Shown: positions 1-8,774, counted from the stretch's first letter. The stretch is DNA of 22,390 nucleotides from Branchiostoma floridae (GCF_000003815.2 NC_049994.1:2365561-2387950); one strand, 5' to 3'. Program-made: numbers and translations. The notes: generated by a model from the sequence alone, not told the origin.

Positions 1-535
1 ATGCTTTCACCATCCCTGACAGAGACGGTGGGCGCCATAGACTTCCTGCAACCTATAATCCACTGCTTACTGAGTCACGTGTTCTATCTGCATAACGTGA
101 CGTCACGACAGCAGTGGATTGTTCATTCCTTGACAAAGACTGATGTTGTGCAGTCGAAAATTTGGGTGAGTCCAATTTTTGTGTTGGAAATTACAGTTCA
201 ACTATTTCAAGAATGACTTCTACCAACACAGATGAACTTTCAAGTTAATCAGCTTTATTCTATTAAGCACTAAGAGTATATTGAACCAGTTTTGGGAAAA
301 ACGTATCAAAAACTATCCTAGTCTTCTGTTTTTTCCTACTGTCGGAGATTTTTGTTCAACATTGCTCGCTGCGCAGAACAAGAACCAATATAAAGAAATG
401 TAATCCTTTTGTCTGCCTTGGGTTTCTATACTTAACGTAAACAACGCGGGCCTGTAAGGGGTTTACGGAGGATCCTTTCGTATGACTTCTGAGGTTATTT
501 GTTGAAAGGCAATTGAAATACAAGTCAATGGCACT
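1..535. other. Intergenic or intronic sequence, no supported gene
   Basis: A 71-codon open frame runs from the first base to 216, but its protein has no recognisable domain and the composition does not look coding. I see no convincing exon. The right part may belong to the DNA element that ends at 589. Confidence 0.5.
71..105. promoter_or_regulatory. AP-1/E-box overlap followed by a palindromic CRE
   Basis: TGAGTCA at 71-77 (the AP-1 consensus) overlaps CACGTG at 76-81 (an E-box), and a full TGACGTCA palindrome (the CREB/ATF site) lies at 98-105. The motifs are exact. Function is inferred only from the clustering, and no start site or gene is seen beside them. Confidence 0.3.
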
Positions 536-589
536 TCAAAATGTACGCCTGGGGTCCAAATGGACCCCACTTGGGTGTTTGAGGGTTAA
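536..589. mobile_element. Terminus of a TTAA-flanked DNA element (piggyBac-like?)
   Basis: LINE homology on the minus strand stops exactly at TTAA (586-589). Read on the minus strand, the new sequence starts TTAACCCTCAAACACCC, which resembles a piggyBac-type end. A perfect 8-bp inverted repeat (GGGGTCCA, 2-nt loop, TGGACCCC) lies at 551-568. TTAA target choice is known for piggyBac and Kolobok elements. The other end is not seen in the window, so the class is inference. Confidence 0.35.
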
Positions 590-849
590 GCTGTTTTTCC
601 AGGCGCTTGGGATAGCAGAGATTATTTGATTATATTCCATCTTTTGAAGAATTCTCCAAAATTTCAGCGATAATTCCTCATATGACAAAAACTTTCCATT
701 TGTATCTAAAAGGTCACTTATGAATAATATTTGACGTGTGGCTTGCTGTCTATAGTAATATTTGAGTTGAGCCATAAGAGCTGTGATTGTATGTCCCGGT
801 GTGTTTCAGGTGGCTTAAATTGGAAGGAAAGCCATGCTTTAATGGCATT
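590..849 (-). pseudogene. LINE ORF2 remnant, C-terminal part (copy 1)
   Basis: Removing the nested element and one copy of the 12-bp duplication joins NAIK to AWLSFQFKPPE on the minus strand. This matches the SWLKYHLLPPE stretch of copy 2 and the following LLxLNSxI segment. A frameshift then leads into LFISDLLDTNGKFLSYEEL, matching LFVNDIIDAENNFLSFDNF in copy 2. The coding match ends at AIPSAWKNS, immediately before the TTAA at 586-589. Confidence 0.8.
838..849. repeat. Target-site duplication, left copy
   Basis: TTTAATGGCATT, identical to 1434-1445. It lies directly beside the A-rich 3' end of the nested LINE. Confidence 0.85.
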
Positions 850-1433
850 TTTTTATTGGTATACATATAAGACAAGACACAGTGGTAAATGCACTCTAGC
901 AAAGCTAATATTAACATTACCACTAGGGCATTTGAAAATAAAATAAACAAAGGACAAAACAATGTGAGATCAAATAAAGCAGTAGTACAGCAGTGGAGTG
1001 ACGGATCCAATAAATAAATATACATACAAGATTTAAAGCAAAATGTTCAATCAGTTTGAAAGCGGTTGGTCTGGAGTATGTATGTCTGTGTAATCTGCAA
1101 AATATGGGTATTTGTTTCTGTTGGTAAAGTGGGTGAACCCATGAGTAAAAGTTGAGTTAAGACTGGGTCAGACATAGTTTTCAAATCAAGGGTTAAAAGG
1201 CCTTGAAGATTGCAGAGAAGGGTTTTTCTAAGTTGGTTGTAGTTAGGGCAGTACAATGAATAGTGGACAACGCTTTCACATCGGGAGCCACAGCTACAAG
1301 AAGGACTATCGACTAAATTACGTGTATATAAGCTAAAGTTCAAACTACAGGTCCCGATGCGGAGGCGTGTGAGTAAAACGCAGGCGTACCTGGGGCCGTG
1401 ACTAAAATGTGTGTTAGGGGAAGGGCGAACCAA
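850..1433 (-). mobile_element. Second, unrelated LINE 3' fragment nested in copy 1
   Basis: A 5'-truncated retrotransposon end of 584 bp. The open frame from the left side of 1433 to 1047 encodes a typical LINE C-terminal region (LLTRLRIGTCSLNFSLYTRN, then a Cys/His cluster CSCG...C...HYxxxCP). A roughly 200-bp 3' UTR follows and ends in AATAAAAAAA at about 850-859 (minus strand). It is flanked by identical 12-bp copies at 838-849 and 1434-1445, as expected for target-primed reverse transcription. The protein belongs to a different LINE clade from its host element; I do not assign the clade. The ORF is intact over the surviving part and ends in a stop at 1047. Confidence 0.85.
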
Positions 1434-1445
1434 TTTAATGGCATT
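1434..1445. repeat. Target-site duplication, right copy
   Basis: TTTAATGGCATT, identical to 838-849. It marks the truncated 5' end of the nested LINE. Confidence 0.85.
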
Positions 1446-3090
1446 GATGAAGAAAGGACAAACAGACCGAGAAATCTTATTAAAAATGCAGTCTATATGA
1501 TATTTAGATAATTGCAAGAAAGGGTAAAGTTTACATACAGGGTCTGGGAAATCTGACAAGTATTTACTTAAAGGTGTTTTTGCTTGCCATAGTCTAGGTA
1601 TCCACGACGCCTTACGAGTGAGATCAAAAGTGGGTAAGTGTATTAATCTCAGACCACCACAGTCATAGGTGTTATATATAACCTTGCGCTTAATCTTTTC
1701 AGGGCACCCATTCCAAATGAAATTGAATATCTTTTTCTCATACTCCTTAAAGAACTTAGCGCTAGGAGAGGGTAACGCCATGAATAGATGTGTAAATTGT
1801 GATACTATTAGGGAGTTCACCAAGGCAATTTTACCAAAAAAGTGATAAGGAATGTCCTTTCCAGGGGAGCAAGGTCTTGTCTATCTTAGAAAGTTTTGTC
1901 CAGTAATTCTGTTATAATTTTTCAGTAAACCAGTTATGCCTTAACCCATCATAATCCCATAGAAGTTGTACAGGGCCATTAGTCCATTTGATAGGAAGAT
2001 CACAAGGGAGAGAAAAAGTTGTGTTTTTTAAAGAGCCTATTCTTAAAATCGTACATTTGTCAAAATTCGGTTTTAGACCAGAAATTATTGAAAAAATTAT
2101 CTAAATCTTCAATGAGGGCTACTAAAGATTGTGCTTCCGGTTGCAGAGGAAAATCAGAATCATCAGTATACTGTGAGACCTTGGTTACCAGAGTGTGTAT
2201 TTTAAGTCCTTTTATGTGTTCGTTGGTCCTGATTTTTGTGGCTAATAATTCTACACATAAAATAAACAAGTAGGGGGAGACGGGACACCCTTGTCGAACA
2301 CAACGGAGAAGAGGAAAGGCGTCAGAAATATGTCCATTGTTTAATACCTTACTAGAAATATTATTGTATAAAACCGAAATCCGTTTAGTAAGAGATTCCC
2401 CCAAACCAAAATAGTTCAAAACTTTAAACATATAATCCCATCTTAGGCTATCAAATGCCTTCTGGAAATCGGCAATAAAGATCAGTCCTGTTTTTTCGTT
2501 AGTGTCATAATATTCAATTTATTCTAAAATTCTTCGTATATTCTCTCCAATGAATCTGTTTGAAAAAAAAAAAAAACATCCTCACTTTTCCAATCACTAA
2601 TACAATTTTTCAATCTAAGCGAAATTACTTTAGAGATGATCCGCACATCGCAACACAAAAGTGAAAGAGGCCTCCAATTTGTAAGTTTGGACGGGTCCTT
2701 GTCTTGGCCTTCTGACTTCTGCTTTAGTAGAAGAGCGATCAGCCCTACTCTTTGTGTGTTAGACAACTGTCCTTTTTCATATGCATAGTTAAAGGATTGG
2801 AGCATATGTTGCTTTAAGCTAGAGAAGAATACCTTATATATTTCAATTAGCAGCCAATCTAGTCCTGGAGCTTTCCCATTCTTAAAGCTATTAATTGCTA
2901 TCCACAATTCTTTTTCAGTAATGGGACCTTCACAGGAGTTTTGTTGCTCTGAGTTAAAATGTTTATTGACGTTATCCGTACTTTGAAAAAAGGCAGAGCA
3001 ATTTTTCTCATCTAGAGGCTTTGGGGGTTCTTTAAATGAATAAAGGGTTGAGTAAAAAGACCTTAATTTAGCTAACTTAGGATTTAGGTC
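1434..3090 (-). pseudogene. LINE ORF2 remnant: reverse transcriptase and connecting region (copy 1)
   Basis: Reading from 3090 downwards, the linker leads into the RT start block (ITEKELWIAINSFKNGKAPG) and then a NWRPLSLL block. A run of T (minus strand, about 2564-2578) breaks the frame where copy 2 has DQTGF. The palm follows with FIADFQKAFD (first catalytic Asp), RQGCPVSPYLFIL, and YTDD in place of the usual YADD. An in-frame stop follows the ENIRRILE block. From 1823 a frame of about 130 codons covers the thumb and connecting region before the nested insertion at 1434. The family copies RNA into DNA at a nicked target. This copy cannot, because it lacks an endonuclease domain and is frameshifted. 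Confidence 0.85.
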
Positions 3091-3091
3091 A

Positions 3092-3789
3092 TTTCATCTT
3101 GAGAAGGATCAGACGACTGATCGAAAGCTTGTTGCTAAGCGTTTTAATTTGTCTACGGCGCACGGATACATGATTCTTAAAATTGTAACATATTGTGTTT
3201 AAGGTGTTAAGCTTTTCCTTGTATATGGACTACAATGTTTTATTGACTTTCATTTGTTTATTTATTTGCAAATTATTTTATTACTTTGCACATGATGCAT
3301 ACTACGATAAACAACAGATGAAACAGTTGCACGAGGAGTAAAATATTTAGCTTATAACACGCCCTCCTCCTCTATACGAAACAAAATTGAGCTTGACTGA
3401 TGAATAATAACATAAACACAGAATGTATTAACAATTCAATAATGACGTCACTCCAGATCAAAATTATTCTTCCTCTTGGCTAAAAAAAGAAAGGTAACAT
3501 TTGCATCTCACTTGTGGAAAGGTGGGGTATTTGCTTGCCCAAGTAGCACTTTCACTTGCCCAGAACAATTGGGTAACATTTTACATGCATGCAAATACTT
3601 GGTGATTTGTACCTTCAGATTGGCTAACATAACAAACTATCGATCTGTTTATTCTTATTCAAACACATTCACAATATTATATTCAGGGTTTCCAAATATA
3701 ATAAATCGTTCGGGTGCAGTTTCATGAAGCCCTTTCTGCATTTTTGATTATCAAAAAAGTGTTGTTTTCTGTTACATCTAATGTTTCAG
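3092..3789. other. SDR intron sequence, no further exon seen
   Basis: AT-rich sequence upstream of the SDR exon at 3790. It holds a perfect CRE palindrome TGACGTCA (3443-3450) and a short palindromic stretch GATCAG...CTGATC near 3107-3122. I looked for an exon encoding the SDR catalytic YxxxK motif and found none. An 83-codon frame at 3476-3727 has no recognisable features. Confidence 0.55.
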
Positions 3790-3826
3790 AACTTGCTCCC
3801 AAGCAAATCAGGGTGAACTCTGTCAA
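3790..3826 (+). CDS. Short-chain dehydrogenase/reductase, internal exon (third from last)
   Basis: A 37-nt exon between a TTTCAG acceptor and a GTAAGT donor. Its two leading nucleotides AA complete a codon begun in the previous exon (GAA, Glu, would fit the family). It then encodes LAPKQIRVNSV and ends with AA. This is the classical SDR segment after the catalytic helix (E-LAPKGIRVNSVNPG), which forms beta-strand 6 of the Rossmann fold next to the NAD(P) nicotinamide. Spliced to the exon at 4216, the split codon becomes Asn, giving N-PGVI. Motif, phase and splice sites agree, so I trust it despite its size. The preceding exons with the YxxxK and glycine motifs are not found in the window. Confidence 0.8.
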
Positions 3827-4215
3827 GTAAGTTCACGCATTTCTGAACCTGTTTCCGTAACATGACTTTTAATGGCCTTTAAATGGTTTGATTTTAGTGA
3901 AATCTTATCTCAACTAAATATGAGGAAACAAACTAAAACACTTTTTGCATAAATGCGAAATAATCTATGTATCTGTATGTCACCATTTTGAATAGTGATT
4001 TGCATATTTGACACAATAGTATTATCGAAACGTCTGACAGTAACCTCCGAATTCTATCCAGTTGTAGAGATTAAATTGTCTGTTGATATTATTAACATGG
4101 CTGTGTGATCTTCATAAAAACCTAATTCCATTATCCTCGGATTCACCTCCACCTACGTCACAACTACGTCACGATTACGTCACGACCTACGTCATGTTTT
4201 ACGTCACGACCACAG
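3827..4215 (+). other. SDR intron
   Basis: A 389-nt intron from GTAAGT to CCACAG. Its last 60 nt are an array of TACGTCA motifs rather than a pyrimidine tract, so the acceptor is unusual. Confidence 0.7.
4154..4206. promoter_or_regulatory. Five phased TACGTCA (CRE-like) motifs
   Basis: Exact TACGTCA copies start at 4154, 4165, 4176, 4188 and 4200, a spacing of 11, 11, 12 and 12 bp, close to one helical turn. The core ACGTCA is the CREB/ATF-type half site plus flank. The array could be a short minisatellite by origin, a binding platform by function, or both. It ends nine bases before the splice acceptor of the next SDR exon. Confidence 0.6.
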
Positions 4216-4284
4216 CCCTGGGGTGATACCGACAGACGGCCACAAACGTACCATTCCGGGACTGACTGACCAGAATATGCCCAG
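4216..4284 (+). CDS. Short-chain dehydrogenase/reductase, penultimate exon
   Basis: A 69-nt exon between acceptor CCACAG and a strong donor CAG|GTAAGG. It enters with one nucleotide that completes Asn. It encodes PGVIPTDGHKR and then TIPGLTDQNMP, and leaves with AG of the next codon. PG is the conserved SDR turn after beta-6; what follows is the variable substrate loop. In FabG-like animal SDRs this loop reads roughly PGVxxTxxHKRxG...FLEH, and the FLEH continues in the last exon here. The exon length is a multiple of three. The phase it leaves does not match the visible phase of the last exon (see 4903-5061). Confidence 0.8.
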
Positions 4285-4902
4285 GTAAGGCCATGTTTAT
4301 CCGATTATAAGTAGTTATATAAACAAATAGACATTTAGTTGTATAAATAGGAGCACAGATGATTTATTCTATTTTACTTGACGTATGTCAATCACTGATT
4401 TTCAGTTCACCCTTTGACTGAGCGCTCACATTTCATAGATAAAAAGGACCATTTTTTACACTTTGTGTCTTTTTTGTCATAGTGCTTGTAGCTTTTTTAT
4501 CATATTCCCACGAAAAAGTCAAGGGTAACACAAGTTTAATTTAGATAAAACGCGTTGAGACCGCCTACGTGCCACAGTCCTGTCGGATACCCGTTATAAG
4601 CCGGGTTCACACGTCCTTATGACCTAGTGGCATTCCTACTCTCTACCAGCCTCCACATGTTACTGAAAAAATAGTAGAAATTAGACAAGTATATGGACGC
4701 ATAAAATGCCAGAGCAGTTAGCTGACCAAGGAGCATGGTTTGAGTCCCAGCTTTGTATGTGGTCTCATGGTCTATTACTGTTTTCCAATGTCTATTATTT
4801 TTCCCGGAAGTATGGACCATTGTAGAAATTAAGAATTTCACACAAACTTTAATAAATACGCACGTGTGAATCAAACATTTACATTTTGTCTTTATTATGC
4901 AG
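4285..4902 (+). other. Last SDR intron
   Basis: A 618-nt intron from GTAAGG to TTATGCAG with a normal pyrimidine-rich 3' end. It contains a possible tRNA-like SINE remnant at about 4690-4830 and otherwise no recognisable feature. Confidence 0.65.
4690..4830 (+). mobile_element. Possible tRNA-derived SINE remnant
   Basis: GGTTTGAGTCC at 4737-4747 is one base from the Pol III B-box consensus. AGCAGTTAGCTG at 4712-4723 resembles a degenerate A-box at a plausible distance. No complete tRNA fold, tail or target duplication is visible. Confidence 0.3.
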
Positions 4903-5061
4903 TTTCTGGAACATACCAAGTCTGTGCACGCCTTGGGGAGGAACGGGGAGGTGTCTGAAGTGGCGCGGACCATCGCCTTCCTGGCCTCGGCAGACGCGTC
5001 CTTCATCACCGGGGCACAGGTGCCCGTGGACGGCGGTTGTGACTACAAGTGTCCCCGTTAA
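4903..5061 (+). CDS. Short-chain dehydrogenase/reductase, C-terminal exon
   Basis: After the acceptor TTATGCAG, 52 codons and TAA encode the C-terminal end of a classical SDR. The sequence starts FLEHTKSVHALGRNGEVSEV, then gives IAFLAS...ASFITG and PVDGG, and ends in CPR. The HALGR-G-EV-EVA-IAFLAS-ASFITG-VDGG signature is that of FabG-like NAD(P)-dependent oxidoreductases, normally about 250-270 residues, cytosolic or mitochondrial. The substrate cannot be told. The GC-rich codons contrast with the AT-rich introns. In this exon FLEH starts exactly at the first nucleotide, whereas the previous exon supplies two nucleotides, so a single base is missing at the junction. The copy is either a pseudogene or affected by a base error in the TTT run. 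Confidence 0.93.
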   Translation, partial: FLEHTKSVHALGRNGEVSEVARTIAFLASADASFITGAQVPVDGGCDYKCPR

Positions 5062-5077
5062 GGGCACCTTATGGAAT

Positions 5078-5266
5078 GCTAGTTCACCTTTGTCCGCGGG
5101 CTAACCTATATCCGCTGTTTTGTATTTAAGACTATATCAAGTTAATGGACGGTACAGTATTTTGGAAATATTGCAATTTGAAACCACCGTGCGTCGACTT
5201 GATGTCCCTAAATACCACGGTTTTAAAAACGGATATAGGTTGACCCACGGGAAAAGTTAAACTAGC
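5078..5266. mobile_element. Small MITE with about 44-bp inverted ends in the SDR 3' UTR
   Basis: The left arm 5078-5121 (starting GCTAGTTCACC) and right arm 5225-5266 (ending AAACTAGC) are imperfect reverse complements. Their shared core is CCTATATCC / GGATATAGG. The 189-bp element starts 16 bases after the SDR stop. I see no clear target duplication, so the class is unknown. The following LINE integrated a few bases to its right. Confidence 0.7.
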
Positions 5267-5269
5267 GTT

Positions 5270-5281
5270 AACAAATAGGCC
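5270..5281. repeat. Target-site duplication, left copy of LINE copy 2
   Basis: AACAAATAGGCC, identical to 11141-11152. Confidence 0.9.
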
Positions 5282-5315
5282 GAGCCCCGTATTATCATCT
5301 GGGCAATGTAGCAGT

Positions 5316-6178
5316 TGTGAAGGTTTGATAACTGAAAAGGAATTGAAATTAGCTGTCGAATCTTTTTCTAGTGGAAAGTCTCCAGGTCTTGACGGACTCC
5401 CTACTGATTTTTACAAGACATTTTTTAATATCTTAAAACAATCAATGCTAGACTCATTCAAATACTCCTTTCAGGAGGGGCATCTGTCTGAATCCCAAAA
5501 CATTGGTCTCATTTCTCAAATTCTTAAACAGGACCCTACTGGACAAGATAAAAACCCCACTATTATGAAAAATTGGCGACCTATAACATTACTAAACTGT
5601 GATACCAGAATTTTATCAAAGTGCATAGCCTTGCGCATGAAAAATGTAATCTCAAGCCTGGTTTCATACGATCAGACAGGATTTCTACAAGGACGTAATA
5701 TAAGTGACAATATACGAAAAATATTAGAAATCATAGAATATTATGAACTTAACGAAAAGCCAGGCTTAATTTTTATTGCGGATTTCCAGAAAGCATTTGA
5801 TAAAATAAGACAAGACTTCATTCTCAAAGTGTTAAGATATTTTGGATTTGGAGAATCCTTCCTGAATTGGATAAAGATCTTATATAAAAGTGCGGTTAGT
5901 AAAGTAATTAACTATGGTTATATCTCTGAATCATTCCCCCTCACCCGTGGAGTTCGCCAGGGCTGCCCACTTTCTCCTTATCTTTTTATTTTGGGTGTTG
6001 AAATACTAGCAATTAAAATCAGAAGTAACAATGAAATAAAAGGTTTAAATATTCATGGCATCGAAACAAAAATCTCTCAATATGCAGACGACTCCAATTT
6101 TCCACTCGCTCCAACCCTTGGCTCTCTTAACGCCCTTACCAGCGATTTAGATCTCTTTGCGTTGCTGTCTGGTCTAGT
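5316..6178 (+). pseudogene. LINE ORF2 remnant: reverse transcriptase (copy 2, first part)
   Basis: The frame is open from TGT at 5316. Counting from the TTG codon at 5325, residues 18-30 hold the GKSPGLDGLPTDF block. NWRPITLL follows at about 83-90 and DQTGFLQGRN at 116-125. Motif A is FIADFQKAFD (150-159), motif B is RQGCPLSPY (211-219), and motif C with the catalytic pair is YADD (253-256). All three catalytic aspartates are present, so this part looks younger than copy 1. There is no true start codon, because the element is 5'-truncated. The match ends at LSGL (about 6176), where foreign sequence begins. Confidence 0.9.
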
Positions 6179-6299
6179 TCCTACACTGGGGGAAAGGGTA
6201 TCGGATGTAGCCATATCCGAGCAGGGATATTTGCGTATTTGTAACAAATGCTAGCGAATGCAAACGGATTCGAGTTGGATCCCTGAAATATCCGAAATT

Positions 6300-6770
6300 T
6301 GGATTTTTGGGATCCGGAATGAAAAGACTCAAAAATATCCCAAAATGGGATTTTCCACGGATGCGAAGTCGTTTTTTTAGGGATTTCTTTGAATACCTGG
6401 AATGATCGGATCGCAAAGAATCCCCAAACGGTATTTCCCTCGGATGCGAGGTCGTTTTTCAAAGGATTTCTACGAATACCTGGAATGAACGGGTCCCAAA
6501 ACGGCCTTTGCCGCGGATGCGAAGTCGTTTTTATAGGATTTTCCTCGTATAGTTGTCATGGTCGGATCCTAAAGAATCCCAATATGGAATTTGACGTGGA
6601 TGCGAAGTCGTTTTTATAGGATTTTCCTCGTATATTTGGCATGGTCGGATCCTAAGAAATCCCAATGCGGCATTTGCCGCGGATGCGAAGTCGTTTTTTA
6701 GGGATTTCTTCGTATGATCAGATCATAAAGAATCCAAAACGGGATTTTCTGCAGATACAAAGTCACTTTA
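6300..6770. repeat. Tandem repeat, about 83-bp unit, six copies
   Basis: Each unit carries GGATGCGAAGTCGTTTTT or a close variant, starting at 6359, 6442, 6515, 6598, 6681 and, degenerate, 6752. The spacing is 83, 73, 83, 83 and 71 bp, so two length variants seem to alternate irregularly. Each unit also has a GGATTT(C/T) stretch, a TCGTAT-like word and AAGAATCC. Open frames across it change frame between units, so it is not coding. Confidence 0.85.
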
Positions 6771-8430
6771 ATGAATTTTCCGCACATTTGACAAATCACA
6801 ATATCATGTGTGCCCAATTACTTTCTTATAAAAGGCTAACACGATTTGAAATAGAAAAGAATGCACAGAATAATCTTATTTTAAACCAGTCCTGAGAAGA
6901 ACTAAACGACGTAATGTCATCGAGGCCGAATCCTGTCTGCCACATGATATGTATACAGATACAATATTGCAACAAGAATGGGTTATACCAGGTATGTACA
7001 GAGAGTCTCTGTTATCTAATTATGTTAAGGGAAAGTTGAATCCTTTAACCGCCAATATCACATGACTTCTTATACTTCCAAATAGAATATAGGATCAAAC
7101 GTGAATACAATTTGACTTTTATGTAAAGCTGACATGGGAGTCTGTGGCTAATCTTGCTTCTACGAATATCTGTTTCTATTACAAATCAAAGTCTTCGCGA
7201 TGTCCAACTCCAAGGAATTTCCACATCCGGCTACAGGATACAGATAGTGAATCCAGCTTGTAAAGTACAACTAACATGACTTATAGTATCAGTATGCACA
7301 GCTTCTCGCAACAGCACAAAGTCTCCTTTCTACTAGTGACAGTGCTTCGCTTCTTTTCAGGCTAGTTACGCCCTGATCCCTCCCAGCTCAATTCCTTCTG
7401 TGCCCTTCCTGTAGTCCAGTGTTCTCCCAGCTGTTGACACGGCCAGAGAATGTCGACCCGCCTTCTGAAAAAGAGAAAGAATAATCCCATCAAATTTTGA
7501 GATAGCTTAAGCATCCATGTTTGATGGATGCGTCCGTCAAAGTAATTAGGATGTATATGAAAAGAAATGGTGATTGGCTTGTTATACAACAGGAACAAAT
7601 GCATCTGATTGTGGTTTCGCCATTATCACCGTTACATTCCGCATTATCATACCAAAAAAGTCCCCCGGGAGGGCGCGGCAGAAACAGTCTAGCGTTGCAT
7701 AATTAGTGACAAGGTGTGATCTGCTTCCCCGGCCGGACTTTGCATTGTGTACGAGACGTCGCATATAAACAAACACGTAAACACCGTTGGAACAGAATGT
7801 TCCTATGCGAATAAATACCAGGCTTGAGACAAACATATGTGTATACAAGTACTGTTTTGATGATGATTCAAATTTGTCCCAAATAAGTTGTAGAAATTCA
7901 GAGGGGCGAGTAAGAACAGAAAGAAACAACAATCCGACTCCCGGGTATCATGCTTGTGACTTGTGTTTTGTAAGGCTCCGTTATGTCGTTTTCTGATAAG
8001 TTTCTGTTCAGCCCAAGCATACCAACAGCGCTACTAACTACTAGCCAACAAAGAATGTAGTCACAAAGACGAATTCAAAGCGGGTATTGTTTGGAAACAA
8101 TCATTGTATAAAACATACCTCGCCGTGAGATCCGCAGGACAGTGATATAAAGTAGCTCTAGGACGCCGAACTACAAAACAGGGCTGGCTGTTTCAGTCCC
8201 TCGCCGTCCCGTCCGTCGACTGCCACTTGAGTTTGGTCACCGCCTCAGCATCACCCTACTACAGAAGTTCACACACGTGTGTACAAATCCATATCCCGAG
8301 TTCAACTTTTCAAAACTCAAAGTTTGAGGTACAAAAAGATTGCGGTCCTCACGGACAACGCTGACTATCTCCGCTTTATTTTTAAACTGACTGATGTACA
8401 GTCTGATTGGTCAGAGAGACAACGATTGGA
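6771..8430. other. Unexplained core of the insertion
   Basis: About 1.66 kb with no believable coding region; frames of 60-116 codons overlap on both strands without known motifs. It contains a perfect hairpin GCATCCAT / ATGGATGC (7511-7518 and 7524-7531). It also has a GC-richer stretch at 8100-8280 with TATAAAA (about 8107) and TATAAAG (about 8142), which could be a captured promoter-like piece. That reading is speculation. Confidence 0.4.
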
Positions 8431-8579
8431 TTACCCACAATACACCGCCCCAATGTACGTATGCAAAAAAATACAGAGTCGCATATTTAAGATATCCCAA
8501 GATTACCAACAATGCACTGCTCCAATGGAATCCCCTCCACTGGAGCAATCCACTGGAGCAGTGCATTGTTGGTAATCTT
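8429..8579. repeat. Long hairpin with three ZNF143/Staf-like words
   Basis: Arms 8499-8528 and 8550-8579 are reverse complements over 30 bp with one mismatch, around a 21-nt loop that itself holds a direct repeat CCACTGGAGCA. A related word TACCCACAATACACCGCC lies upstream at about 8432. Each copy matches 16 of 18 positions of the published Staf/ZNF143 consensus YWCCCRNMATSCMYYRCR as I recall it. Confidence 0.75.
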
Positions 8580-8774
8580 GCCACGAATGCAGAAAAAAAC
8601 CCATTTCGCATCCTTACGAATCCGAGTATTCTGGTATCTAGCGTAACGTGGATTGTCTCACTTGTATTGACGTTACAAACTGTGGTATCCAAGGTACAAA
8701 AAGGGGGAAAGATATGACCAATCTAAAAAATAAAATATATGCTCAAAAACAAGAGTGCTAGCCACGCATACATA

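Larger units (their letters stand above)
590..3091 (-). mobile_element. Tx1/L1-like LINE, copy 1, truncated and interrupted
   Basis: Minus-strand remains of a non-LTR retrotransposon ORF2. Homology starts near 3090, in the linker before the reverse transcriptase. It runs through the RT domain and the C-terminal region typical of L1/Tx1 elements (an FxWNG...IKRKVIYN...GGLRL block), and stops at a TTAA at 586-589. About 1 kb of the 3' part present in copy 2 is missing. A 584-bp second LINE fragment is inserted at 850-1433. At least three frameshifts or stops make it inactive. It is roughly 55-60 percent alike to copy 2 over the RT by eye, so the two belong to different subfamilies. Confidence 0.85.

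Noticed and set aside
437-451. GTAAACAACGCGGGC reads VNNAG, the SDR NNAG motif, on the same strand as the SDR exons
   Set aside because: There is no AG acceptor before it, the preceding residues do not fit the family, and no exon between it and 3790 carries YxxxK. It is a 15-base match that can be chance.
3100-3130. Hammerhead-like core (CTGAT...GAAA) next to GATCAG...CTGATC
   Set aside because: The conserved CTGANGA core is absent and stems cannot be drawn.
4879-5104. Open frames on both strands over the last SDR exon
   Set aside because: They are shadows of the GC-rich exon in other frames. Only the 4903-5061 frame carries the SDR motifs.
6174-6895. Several frames of 76-93 codons in the 83-bp array
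   Set aside because: They arise from the repeat units and change frame from unit to unit, with no domain.
7362-7996. Overlapping frames of 61-116 codons on both strands
   Set aside because: No conserved motif, no splice-compatible context, and strands overlap without preference.
8279-8717. Frames of 98 and 107 codons around the hairpin
   Set aside because: Their translation is dictated by the inverted repeat and the sequence is shared between frames, so coding is unlikely.
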